From DASQTB01 sp035642095 (GTDB lineage: Bacteria; Actinomycetota; UBA4738; CALAEC01), in assembly GCA_035642095.1 (NCBI GenBank), contig DASQTB010000147.1, positions 1-16,076 on the forward strand: 16,076 nucleotides of DNA. Reading direction: 5' to 3'. Position 1 is the stretch's first letter. Every line of letters begins with the position of its first letter. The position numbers and the translations under genes are program-made. The notes below the pieces were generated by a model. It saw only the letters and a list, made by a program, of their open reading frames with translations. It did no database searches and had not been told where the DNA came from. Below, in pieces: positions 6,525 to 13,665 of this stretch.

Positions 6525-7237
6525 TCGTCCAGAGGGACGTCGGCCAGGATCAGCTCGGAGGTCTCGTCGGCCCGAAGGTCGAGGGTCCCCTCGTCACGCA
6601 CCTTGGCCGCGTCGCCCGTGGCGAGCTTCTCGCTCCCGGCCGCCAGGGCGCCCTCGATGACGTAGAGGTACGCCCCGCGCCCCCGGCCGAACCGGTGGCC
6701 GACCTCGGTCCCGGGCGTGAGCCGCGACACGTAGACCCAAGCGTCCCGATGGACCTTGACAGCGTCGCGGCCACCGTCGGGTGAGATCACCTCGAGGAGG
6801 CGGTCGGTCCGGTCGTCCTCGGTGAACACTTTCTGCTCGACGCTCGGGGGAAGGCCCCGCTCGCTCGGCATGATCCACATCTGGATGAACCGCATCGGCT
6901 CTTTGTCTGAGCCGTTCTGCTCCGAGTGCCATGCCCCGCTGCCCAGCGTCATCCGCTGGACGGAACCGGCCGGGAGGACGCCGTCGTTCCCCTGGTCGTC
7001 CTCGTGACGGAACGTCCCCTCGACCACGTAGGTGATGCCCTCGATGTCCCGATGCGGGTGGAGCGGCCACACCGCTCCCGGCACGAGGCGGTCGTCGTTG
7101 AACACGCGGAGCGGTCCCCATCCCATGTTCTCGGGATCGCGGTACCGGTCGAACGAGAAGTGCCACCTGGCGGAGAACCAGCCGCCCTCGGCGCGATAGA
7201 TCTCGTCGTCCCTCCGGACGATCAGCACGCCATCCAT
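6521..7237 (-). CDS. Pirin family bicupin protein
   Basis: A 238-residue bicupin of the pirin/YhhW/YhaK type, an iron-binding cytoplasmic protein; some members have quercetin 2,3-dioxygenase activity, others act as redox-sensitive partners of enzymes or transcription factors. The metal site is complete: H60 and H62 in LHPHRDIEG, and H104 and E106 in AWHSEQNG. The N-terminal half carries GPLRVFNDD and ITYVVEGTFRHED; the C-terminal cupin, VYVSRLTPGTEVGHRF to the end, has no metal ligands, as in other pirins. The start ATG (7235-7237) overlaps the first possible ATG of the divergent sigma gene. The physiological substrate cannot be told. Confidence 0.9.
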   Translation of the reverse strand: MDGVLIVRRDDEIYRAEGGWFSARWHFSFDRYRDPENMGWGPLRVFNDDRLVPGAVWPLHPHRDIEGITYVVEGTFRHEDDQGNDGVLPAGSVQRMTLGSGAWHSEQNGSDKEPMRFIQMWIMPSERGLPPSVEQKVFTEDDRTDRLLEVISPDGGRDAVKVHRDAWVYVSRLTPGTEVGHRFGRGRGAYLYVIEGALAAGSEKLATGDAAKVRDEGTLDLRADETSELILADVPLDD

Positions 7238-7265
7238 GATAGAACCGACCCCCGGTGACCGAACC

Positions 7266-8198
<933 letters not shown>

Positions 8199-8201
8199 CT
8201 C

Positions 8202-9074
8202 GTGCCGGTCGTCGTCACCGGCGCCGGCGGTGGGATCGGCCGGGTCGTGGTGCCGATGCTCGCCGCGCGTGGCGAGGTCCGCGCGGTCGTCCGGCGGAAC
8301 GCGGGGGCGGAGGAACTTCGGTCGGCTGGCGCCAAGGTGGCGGCGTGCGACCTGGCCGACACCGCCACGCTGGCCACCGTCCTCGACGGAGCCCACACAG
8401 TCGTTCATCTGGCCGGAGGCCTCGATCTCCCCGGCGAGGCCGCGTACGAGGCGGCGAACCTCACCACGGTCCAGGACACGCTGGAGGCGAGCGTCGACGC
8501 CGGCGTCAGACGGTTCGTGCTCCTGTCCTACCCCGGCGCCTCCCCGGCCGCCGCCAACCCGTATCTCAGGGCCAAGGGTCGGGCGGAGGCGGCGGTGGCG
8601 GACTCGGGCCTGGAACGCGTCGTCCTTCGGTGCACGCACGTCTACGGCCCCGGTCAGCGATGGCTCCGGGAAACGCGGGCGGCCGCCACCCGGCCGCTCC
8701 TCGCCCTGGTGATCGGATCCGGAGCTCAACGCGTCGCGCCGGTGTTCGTGGACGACGTGGGGCGGGCCATCGTCGCCGCCGACGACCGAGCCGCTTCGGT
8801 CGAGGGCACGCTCGGCCTCCAGGGACCCGATGAGCTCACCGCCGACGAGCTGGCGGACGTCCTGGCCGGTCGGCGTCGCCGGAAGCTCCATCTCAGCCCC
8901 CTTTCCGCGCACCGGGCCTCCCGGATCCTGGGCCGCCCGGTGTCGATGACGGCTCTCGAGATCCTGGCCGCCGACTCCGTGACCGACGCCCCGGATGCGG
9001 CCGCGGAGTTCCACCTGTTACGGACCAACCTCCGGGCCGGCCTGATCCGGTCCGACGTGCTCGCCGGTCGGTAG
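8202..9074 (+). CDS. NAD(P)-binding epimerase/dehydratase-like protein (atypical SDR)
   Basis: A 290-residue Rossmann-fold protein of the extended/atypical short-chain dehydrogenase (NmrA/YbjT-like) class. It starts directly with the cofactor loop VVVTGAGGGIGR (residues 3-14), has CDLAD and VVHLAGG strands, LLSYPGA in the catalytic-Ser region and YLRAKGRAE giving the YxxxK pair, followed by LRCTHVYGPGQRW. The C-terminal part (VFVDDVGRAIVAAD, GPDELTADELADVL) is the usual small substrate-binding domain of these proteins. The GTG start is 3 bases after the sigma-factor stop, so the two are probably co-transcribed. Related proteins include ubiquinone-biosynthesis-type and nitrogen-regulator-type binders; the substrate here is unknown. 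Confidence 0.85.
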   Translation: MPVVVTGAGGGIGRVVVPMLAARGEVRAVVRRNAGAEELRSAGAKVAACDLADTATLATVLDGAHTVVHLAGGLDLPGEAAYEAANLTTVQDTLEASVDAGVRRFVLLSYPGASPAAANPYLRAKGRAEAAVADSGLERVVLRCTHVYGPGQRWLRETRAAATRPLLALVIGSGAQRVAPVFVDDVGRAIVAADDRAASVEGTLGLQGPDELTADELADVLAGRRRRKLHLSPLSAHRASRILGRPVSMTALEILAADSVTDAPDAAAEFHLLRTNLRAGLIRSDVLAGR

Positions 9075-9088
9075 CGACGGTCGTCGGT

Positions 9089-9094
9089 TAGATT
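9089..9094 (+). promoter_or_regulatory. Candidate -10 box ahead of the cyclase remnant
   Basis: TAGATT at 9089-9094 is followed by 6 bases and a GTG at 9101, the same arrangement as the murI and FHA starts. No convincing -35 is visible, so this may be chance. Confidence 0.25.
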
Positions 9095-9100
9095 CGGTCC

Positions 9101-9379
9101 GTGCCGCCTCGCCCGGCCGCCGCCACGTTCGCCTCGCCCGCGCTCTCGGTGCTTCGAGCGAAGAGCTCCGAACCATCACGGCCATCGGCGACACCACGAA
9201 CCTCGCCGCGGCTGGAAGGACAGGCCCCGGTGGGCTCCGTCCTGATCGAGGAGCGGACACGCGAGCTCCTCGGCGAGGTGGCCGAAGTCGAACCGGTGGG
9301 CGAGCTCCGGGTCAAGGGGAAGGAGCGGCCGGTTCGGGCGTTCGTCCTGCAGTCCGTCCGAGAGGGCGGTTCGGGCTGA
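9101..9379 (+). pseudogene. Truncated, frameshifted remnant of a class III adenylate/guanylate cyclase
   Basis: Only the 3' end of a cyclase homology domain is recognisable. In frame 1, bases 9166-9210 read LRTITAIGDTTNLAA, the conserved TAIGD(T)xNLAARLE segment; the matching continuation RLEGQAPVGSVLIEERT is in frame 2 from about 9211 and ends with GELRVKGKERPVRAFVL. Joining the two needs a restored frame equal to a 2-base loss in the run at about 9205-9212. The N-terminal half of the cyclase domain, with its metal-binding aspartates, is not present upstream, so the gene is not functional as a cyclase whatever the frame. A 92-residue frame-2 ORF starting at GTG 9101 stays open and might still be translated. 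The frameshift alone could be a sequencing error; the truncation could not. Confidence 0.65.
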
Positions 9380-9414
9380 GCGACCCGGTCGCGGAGCGGG
9401 GGATCGGAGCCGGA

Positions 9415-10050
9415 GTGCGGGCGGTCCTTCCCTTCGCACCGGCGGTGATGGCGTTCGGCATCTCGTTCGGTGTGCTGGCCCGGGCGGCGGAGATCGGCCC
9501 TCTGGCCGCGGTGGTGATGTCGGGGACGACCTTCGCCGGGTCGGCCCAGTTCGCCGCGGCGGGGATCCTGGATGCGGGCGGTGCCGCCGCCGCGGCCGTC
9601 ATCGCAGCGATCCTCCTCAACAGCCGGTACGCGGCCATCGGGATCTCCGTGGCACCGGTGCTGGGCGGGCCGCTCGGTCGTCGGCTCCTTCTGGCCCAGC
9701 TGGTGGTCGATGAGTCGTGGGCCATCGCCCACCTGGGCGAAGGCAGGTTCGACCGCGGACGCCTGATCGGGTCGGGTCTGGTCCTGTACGTCGCCTGGGT
9801 GGTCTCCACCGCGGTGGGGGCGTTCGGCGCCGAGGTGTTCGGCGACCCTGAGGCCTTCGGCCTCGATGCGGCGTTCCCCGCCCTGTTCCTGGCCCTGCTG
9901 TGGCCGCAGCTCCGAGGGCCCCGCGCGTTCGTCGCCGCGTTGCTCGGCGGGGCCATCGCCCTGATCCTCCTGCCGTTGGCCCCGCCGGGCGTGCCGATCA
10001 TCGCCGCGGCGGCGGCCTGTCTGGTGGGGCTGGGGGATCGACGGCCGTGA
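9415..10050 (+). CDS. azlC: AzlC family branched-chain amino acid exporter, large subunit
   Basis: A 211-residue polytopic membrane protein, the large subunit of the AzlCD (BrnFE/YgaZH-like) exporter for branched-chain amino acids and some analogues. The signature is visible: AFGISFGVLA near the N-terminus, VVMSGTTFAGSAQFAAAGI, LLNSRYAAIGISVAP and LLAQLVVDESWAIA, then hydrophobic segments to the C-terminus. GTG 9415 is the only standard start in this stretch; the family usually carries a few more N-terminal residues, and the frame is open upstream (AERGIGAG) to the remnant's stop without an ATG, GTG or TTG. The TGA overlaps the GTG of azlD. Confidence 0.9.
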   Translation: MRAVLPFAPAVMAFGISFGVLARAAEIGPLAAVVMSGTTFAGSAQFAAAGILDAGGAAAAAVIAAILLNSRYAAIGISVAPVLGGPLGRRLLLAQLVVDESWAIAHLGEGRFDRGRLIGSGLVLYVAWVVSTAVGAFGAEVFGDPEAFGLDAAFPALFLALLWPQLRGPRAFVAALLGGAIALILLPLAPPGVPIIAAAAACLVGLGDRRP

Positions 10051-10358
10051 CCGAGGCCTGGCTCGTAGTGGTGGTGGTCGGCGTGGCGACCGTCTCGATC
10101 AAGGCGGTGGGCCCGGTGCTGCTCGGAGGGCGAGAGCTCCCGGCGGCGATCGGGGGAGTGATGCGGCTGCTGGCCCCCGCCGTCCTGGCCGCCCTGGTCG
10201 TCGTCCAGGTCGTCGGGAGGGATGGCGACATCGTCCTGGACGAGCGGGTGCTTGGTCTGGCCGCCGCGGCCGTGGCGCTCCTCCTTCGGGCTCCCATGGT
10301 CGTGGTGGTGGTCGCCGCCGCCACCATGACCGCACTCACCCGCTTCTGGCTTGTCTGA
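10047..10358 (+). CDS. azlD: AzlD family branched-chain amino acid exporter, small subunit
   Basis: A 103-residue hydrophobic protein, the partner of AzlC. About four membrane segments are visible: WLVVVVVGVATVSIKAVG, VMRLLAPAVLAALVVVQVV, VLGLAAAAVALLL and VVVVVAAATMTAL. ELPAAIGGVMRLLAPAVLAALV matches the conserved AzlD pattern of charged loop followed by helix. The GTG start overlaps the azlC TGA (GTGA), so the two subunits are made together. A 74-base gap follows before the next gene. Confidence 0.88.
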   Translation: MTEAWLVVVVVGVATVSIKAVGPVLLGGRELPAAIGGVMRLLAPAVLAALVVVQVVGRDGDIVLDERVLGLAAAAVALLLRAPMVVVVVAAATMTALTRFWLV

Positions 10359-10432
10359 CTCGTCCACACCGCGAATAAGGTTCGTGATGGGCGGGTAACA
10401 ATGAGGGAGAAGCTGTCGGCAAGGAGGTTCGC

Positions 10433-10897
10433 ATGTCCACCATCGAGCAGTCCGTTGAGGTCAACGTCCCCGTTCGGACGGCCTACAACCAGTGGACCCA
10501 GTTCGAGGACTTCCCTCGCTTCATGGAGGGCGTAGAGGAAGTCAAGCAGATCACCGACACCCGCCTCCGGTGGCGGGCGGAGATCGCCGGGCAGGAGCGT
10601 GAATGGGAGGCGGAGATCGATGAGCAGCGCCCGGACGAACGCATCGCCTGGCACGCCATCGACGGCAGCACGAACGCCGGCGTGGTCACGTTCCACCGGA
10701 TCGATGACGGCAAGACCAGGGTCATGCTCCAGCTCGAGTTCGAGCCGGACGACGCCTTGGAGAAGAGCGGTGACGTCCTCGGGCTCGTGAAGCGCCGGGC
10801 CAAGGGTGACATGGAACGGTTCAAGGAGTTCATCGAGAGCCGTGGAACCGAGACCGGCGCATGGCGAGGCGAGGTCCGCCAGGACCCCACCCGGTAG
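10433..10897 (+). CDS. SRPBCC (START-like, cyclase/dehydrase) family protein
   Basis: A soluble 154-residue protein of the Bet v1/START-like fold, the polyketide cyclase/dehydrase and lipid-transport family that binds hydrophobic ligands in a deep cavity. The N-terminus TIEQSVEVNVPVRTAYNQWTQFEDFPRFM is typical (first strand, then Ala-Tyr helix and the FPRFM element), followed by WRAEIAGQEREWEAEI, ERIAWHAIDGSTNAG and a long C-terminal helix, MERFKEFIESRG. The ATG follows AAGGAGG (10421-10427) at 5 bases. It stands alone between azlCD and a terminator. Single-domain stress- or membrane-related relatives are common in actinobacteria; no specific ligand can be named. Confidence 0.88.
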   Translation: MSTIEQSVEVNVPVRTAYNQWTQFEDFPRFMEGVEEVKQITDTRLRWRAEIAGQEREWEAEIDEQRPDERIAWHAIDGSTNAGVVTFHRIDDGKTRVMLQLEFEPDDALEKSGDVLGLVKRRAKGDMERFKEFIESRGTETGAWRGEVRQDPTR

Positions 10898-10915
10898 CCG
10901 GTCGGGCATCGGTGC

Positions 10916-10943
10916 AAGGCCGTGCCTCGGGCGCGGCCCTTTC
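10916..10943 (+). terminator. Terminator between the SRPBCC gene and tRNA-Leu
   Basis: An 11-position stem (10916-10926 with 10930-10940, one G-U and one A-C mismatch), a 3-base loop, then TTTC. It lies 18 bases after the SRPBCC stop; on the other strand it sits just after tRNA-Leu and may serve both directions. Confidence 0.55.
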
Positions 10944-10946
10944 GCG

Positions 10947-11030
10947 TGCGAGAGGGGGGACTCGAACCCCCACGCCCTTTCGGGCACCGGCTCCTAAGGC
11001 CGGCGCGTCTGCCGGTTCCGCCACTCTCGC
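10947..11030 (-). tRNA. tRNA-Leu (anticodon UAG)
   Basis: An 84-base class II tRNA on the minus strand. The acceptor stem GCGAGAG pairs fully with CTCTCGC, the discriminator is A, and the T arm GGGGG-TTCGAGT-CCCCC is complete. The anticodon stem CCGGC/GCCGG encloses the loop CTTAGGA with anticodon TAG at plus-strand 10994-10996. The long variable arm (GCCC-GAAA-GGGC) confirms leucine type. The 3' CCA is not encoded. Confidence 0.96.
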
Positions 11031-11039
11031 GCCCGGTTG

Positions 11040-11045
11040 AGTATA
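11040..11045 (-). promoter_or_regulatory. -10 box for tRNA-Leu
   Basis: The minus strand reads TATACT here, a near-perfect -10, 9 bases before the tRNA 5' end. No good -35 is seen. It lies back to back with the FHA gene promoter in a 61-base gap. Confidence 0.55.
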
Positions 11046-11055
11046 GGAGCGTCGT

Positions 11056-11084
11056 TTGACGGCCTCCCGCCCGTTCACTAGGGT
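11056..11084 (+). promoter_or_regulatory. Leaderless promoter for the FHA gene
   Basis: TTGACG (11056-11061), exactly 17 bases, then TAGGGT (11079-11084). The predicted transcription start, 7-8 bases further on, falls on the ATG at 11092, so the mRNA would have no leader. No ribosome site is present. Confidence 0.65.
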
Positions 11085-11091
11085 CCGCGGA

Positions 11092-11946
11092 ATGCCAGCG
11101 CTGGTCGTTCGGGACGGCCCGTCCGCCGGCTACCGGATCGAGGTGGCTGGCCACACCGTCCTCGGCCGGGCCGACGACTCCCTCCGGCACGACACCGAGG
11201 CGGCCGGTCGTCACGCCGTCCTCCGGACCGGCGCTGGCGGTCTGGAGATCGAAGACCTCGGCTCGCCGAGCGGCACGTACGTGAACGACGAGCGGATCGA
11301 GGGCGCCCGACCGCTTCGGTCGGGCGATGTCATCCGCCTGGGAACCACCACGTTCGACGTCGACGTCGAACCGAGTGCCGAGCCGACGGCGGTCCTGGTA
11401 CCTGCGGCCCCGCCGCCGCTCCCTCCGACGCCGTCCGCCTCCGGGCCGCCCCCTCCCGCCCCCGTCGGCTCCGGCGCACCACCCGGCAGTCCCGTCTACG
11501 GCATCCCCCGAGTGGCCACCGGGGCCCGGCCGGGAGCGGTCACCGCGGCCGCGATCATCCTGCTCACCCTGGGCATCGGCGGCGTGCTCTACAACGCGTG
11601 GGATCTGTTGCTGCTGTTCGGTGACCTTGAGCGGGCCAACGCGTTCGGGTTCGGCGGTCGGTTGCTCACCTTGATCGTCATCGACATCGGCCTGCTGGTC
11701 GCCGGTGTCCTCCAGGTCGTTGCTGGGATCCGGCTGTTCGCCCTCAGCCGGGCGGGTCGGATCCTGGGGATCGTCGGATCCTTCTCGGTGGCGGCACTAT
11801 GGCTGGTGTCAGTGGTGCTCATCCTCAGCTGGGGGTTCGTCCTCCAGGCTCACGCCTGGGTGGCCCTGGCTTTGTCGGTGGCCGGCTCCCTGGTGGCGGC
11901 GATCCTGCTCCTCTCGTCGGGCCGGCACTTCTCATCGACGTACTGA
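11092..11946 (+). CDS. FHA domain protein with C-terminal membrane region
   Basis: A 284-residue protein in three parts. Residues 1-93 form a forkhead-associated (phosphothreonine-binding) domain with VLGRADD (G25, R26), AAGRHAVL (H41) and LGSPSGTYVND (N65). A Pro/Ala/Gly-rich linker covers about 94-150. Four hydrophobic segments follow (from GAVTAAAIILLTLGIGG, LLTLIVIDIGLLVAGVL, ILGIVGSFSVAALWLVSVV and WVALALSVAGSLVAAILLL), so the FHA domain would sit on the cytoplasmic face of the membrane. The Ser of the usual SxxH phosphate-binding motif is Ala38. ATG 11092 is chosen over the TTG at 11056, which is part of the -35 box. FHA proteins commonly read Ser/Thr kinase signals; no kinase is in this window. 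Confidence 0.85.
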   Translation: MPALVVRDGPSAGYRIEVAGHTVLGRADDSLRHDTEAAGRHAVLRTGAGGLEIEDLGSPSGTYVNDERIEGARPLRSGDVIRLGTTTFDVDVEPSAEPTAVLVPAAPPPLPPTPSASGPPPPAPVGSGAPPGSPVYGIPRVATGARPGAVTAAAIILLTLGIGGVLYNAWDLLLLFGDLERANAFGFGGRLLTLIVIDIGLLVAGVLQVVAGIRLFALSRAGRILGIVGSFSVAALWLVSVVLILSWGFVLQAHAWVALALSVAGSLVAAILLLSSGRHFSSTY

Positions 11947-12003
11947 TCTCGCTCTCCGTTCGGCTCTCCAACCCGCGTCTGCGATCGGGTCGGGATCGGT
12001 GAG

Positions 12004-12085
12004 GGTTGCCTCGTTGTTCTGCGGTAGGCAGGTCCCCCCGAACGGAGGACCCGACGCTCGGCCGGAGGCACCAACCTGGAGAGCG
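12004..12085 (+). promoter_or_regulatory. Foldable leader ahead of the 86-residue gene, with alternative pairings
   Basis: The 155-base gap after the FHA gene contains dense pairing possibilities close to the next start. TGCCT (12007-12011) can pair with AGGCA at 12026-12030, or, as part of a 9-base-pair helix with a 3-base bulge (12004-12012 with 12065-12076), with a second AGGCA at 12066-12070. Between them GGTCC (12031-12035) pairs with GGACC (12047-12051), and CGCTC (12055-12059) can pair with GAGCG (12081-12085). A ribosome site follows at about 12086-12094. It matches no riboswitch class I recognise. High GC content makes chance pairing likely, so this is a weak call. Confidence 0.3.
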
Positions 12086-12101
12086 GAGGAGGAGCGCCCA
12101 G

Positions 12102-12362
12102 GTGTCGACGAGCGGTACCGGCCGGGAGGAGACGCTGCGTCCCTTTCTCGACTTTCTCGACGGCGAGTCCGTTCTGCCGGAGACGCTCGTCGCGGCGGGC
12201 CGGAAGCTGGCCGAGGGCCTCGTGGATAGCGGATACCCCGTGTTCCTGTGCGGCGACGGCCCCTGGCAAGGGGTCTGGGTCCTCGACCGCCTCACGGACG
12301 TTCAGGCCATCACGTGGGGACTGTGGGTGGCGACGAGGGTCCGCCGACGTTCCGCCTCCTGA
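12102..12362 (+). CDS. Hypothetical protein, 86 residues
   Basis: I do not recognise this gene. The GTG at 12102 follows GGAGGAGGAG with good spacing, and third codon positions are mostly G or C, as in its neighbours, so it is probably real. The product is soluble: a Ser/Thr/Glu-rich start, then LRPFLDFLDGESVLPETL and VAAGRKLAEGLVDSGYPVFLCGDGPWQGVWVLDRL, ending in a basic Arg-rich tail. An upstream in-frame start (12006) exists but lies inside the foldable leader. After the stop at 12360-12362 another frame remains open to about 12598; a frameshift near the tail is possible but there is no homology to prove it. The remaining 122 bases to the next gene show nothing clear. Confidence 0.5.
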   Translation: MSTSGTGREETLRPFLDFLDGESVLPETLVAAGRKLAEGLVDSGYPVFLCGDGPWQGVWVLDRLTDVQAITWGLWVATRVRRRSAS

Positions 12363-12484
12363 GAGCGTCGTCCCCCGGTCAGCGGGTGCGCTGGTACAGA
12401 ACGCGGCTCCTGGGTGGGCGATCCAGCTCGGCGCTGGTCGCCAGCCAACGCCTTCCCGAAGGCCGAACTGGACCCGGTCCGGCT

Positions 12485-13201
12485 CTAGACGATCTGGATT
12501 GTGCGGAGATCCTGGCCGGGGAACACATCGCCTCCCTCGGTTACCGAAGCGAATCCGTCGGCCTCGGCGCTCCCGACTCGGAACGATCCCTGGTTTGAGC
12601 TCACCCTGACCGAGACCGTGTGGGGGAGCGTGTCGCACGGCGTCGGCCCGAACGTCCCGACTCCACGGATCACACCGTCGTAGATCGCGACCTGGCCGCC
12701 CTGGCCCACGGCGCTCATCGGGCAGGTTATGGTCACGTTGATCAGCACGGAACCGTCGCTCTGGAGCTTGCCCTGGTCCGCGAGGATCACCGACACGCTG
12801 GGGCGAGCTCGGAGCGCTCCGGAGTCCTCGGCTCGCTTGGTGCTTCCTTGCCCGACGACGAGCACCGCTGTGGCCTGGGTCGCCCCGGTCTGGAAGATGC
12901 CCTGGGTGACCGGGACGGTGACGCCGACAACGTACGGGATGCGTCCGCAGATCGGCGTGAACGAGCCGGACCCGGAGGCCTGGGCCTGGGTCACGCTGAC
13001 CCGAGCCTCCATCACGGTCCATTTCCGATCACAGACGGTTTCCAGGTGGAAGGACATCGACCGGCCGTTTGGCGAGACGGTCGACTGCTCCGAGATCACC
13101 TCGACTGAGAGACTCGTCCGGTGGGCCTGGGCCGCTTGGGTCAAGCCTCCGACCAGGAGCGCGACCAGGCCGATGAGGACGACACGGCTCGTGCTTCGCA
13201 T
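12485..13201 (-). CDS. Secreted two-repeat beta-rich protein with paired cysteines
   Basis: A 238-residue exported protein of unknown function. It starts with a Sec signal peptide (MRSTSR, a hydrophobic core VVLIGLVALLVGGL, and AQA at 24-26 as cleavage site). The mature part holds two similar units, about 40-120 and 145-228. Each has a Gly-rich turn, a beta strand ending in Cys, a variable section, then F-x-P-x-x-C, a P-x-x-V-x-V strand, and an G-x-F-x-x-G-x-A element. The cysteines are C57/C85 and C160/C189, 28 and 29 residues apart, so each unit probably has one disulfide. The pattern recalls actinobacterial domains of unknown function such as DUF6299, but that is a guess. The ATG at 13199-13201 follows GGGAGG; a longer frame to 13276 would bury the signal peptide. 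Confidence 0.75.
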   Translation of the reverse strand: MRSTSRVVLIGLVALLVGGLTQAAQAHRTSLSVEVISEQSTVSPNGRSMSFHLETVCDRKWTVMEARVSVTQAQASGSGSFTPICGRIPYVVGVTVPVTQGIFQTGATQATAVLVVGQGSTKRAEDSGALRARPSVSVILADQGKLQSDGSVLINVTITCPMSAVGQGGQVAIYDGVIRGVGTFGPTPCDTLPHTVSVRVSSNQGSFRVGSAEADGFASVTEGGDVFPGQDLRTIQIV

Positions 13202-13483
13202 GGGACACCTCCCACTCACCTCGACCGTTTCCTGTACTACTCCCGGGCGGCCCAAGGGGATTGCGGCAGGCGACAATGCATCCGGCTCGGTCGAACGTAC
13301 CCCTTCCCCCTCCTCGGCCGATCAGCCTGTTAGGGGTTGGTCGGGGTTGCTGAGGACGGAGAAGGAGCCGGCAAGGGCTTCTGGTTCCCCCGACCAGCCC
13401 TGTTCCGTTGGCCCATCGGGGCTGTTCGATGCTTCCCGCACGCTGTTCGAGGCGTGATACCGACCCTGACCTGGGGGTCTTCC
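13202..13483. other. Intergenic region with phased CTGTTC repeats and an inverted repeat
   Basis: No gene is visible in these 282 bases. CTGTTC occurs at 13400-13405, 13422-13427 and 13443-13448, that is 22 and 21 bases apart, two helical turns each; the last two copies extend to GCTGTTCGA. An inverted repeat (GGTTGGTCGGGG at 13335-13346 and CCCCGACCAGCC at 13388-13399, 11 of 12 matching) lies just before them. The region must contain the promoter of the minus-strand secreted gene and the end of the tRNA transcript; a short stem GACCC/GGGTC (13462-13466, 13475-13479) beyond tRNA-Lys lacks a T tract. Confidence 0.4.
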
Positions 13484-13560
<77 letters not shown>

Positions 13561-13566
13561 GAGGTG

Positions 13567-13641
13567 GGTGAGCGAGGGGACTCGAACCCCCAACCTTCGG
13601 GACCACAACCCGACGCTCTAACCGATTGAGCTACGCCCACC
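13567..13641 (-). tRNA. tRNA-His (anticodon GUG)
   Basis: Minus strand. The anticodon stem TCGGG/CCCGA encloses the loop TTGTGGT with anticodon GTG at plus-strand 13604-13606. The extra G at -1 (13641), opposite discriminator C73 (13567), is the mark of tRNA-His. The acceptor stem GTGGGCG/CGCTCAC has one G-U pair; the T arm GGGGG-TTCGAGT-CCCCT ends in a G-U pair. The 3' end is followed by CAC, so CCA is not encoded. Confidence 0.96.
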
Positions 13642-13651
13642 ACGCGCAGAG

Positions 13652-13660
13652 ATTGTAGCA
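13652..13660 (-). promoter_or_regulatory. Extended -10 promoter for tRNA-His and tRNA-Lys
   Basis: The minus strand reads TGCTACAAT, an extended -10 element (TGn plus TACAAT), about 10 bases before the tRNA-His 5' end and in the 24 bases between chrA and the tRNA. No clear -35 is needed with an extended -10. It allows the tRNA pair to be made independently of chrA. Confidence 0.55.
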
Positions 13661-13665
13661 AGCGG

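Noticed and set aside
9312..10367. A 351-codon minus-strand frame
   Set aside because: Antisense to azlC and azlD, which have firm family signatures; composition is that of a shadow frame.
10379..10398. GGTTCG and GGGTAA as a stress-sigma (SigB-like) promoter before the SRPBCC gene
   Set aside because: The spacer is only 8 bases, far below the usual 14-17, so the match is probably chance.
12248..12598. Forward frame after the 86-residue gene, possibly its continuation by frameshift
   Set aside because: It runs into the antisense of the secreted gene, and nothing in it resembles a known domain; no evidence ties it to the gene before.
11850..13022. A 390-codon minus-strand frame
   Set aside because: Arg/Gly/Pro-rich shadow of the FHA gene end, the 86-residue gene and the secreted gene in another frame; no recognisable domain.
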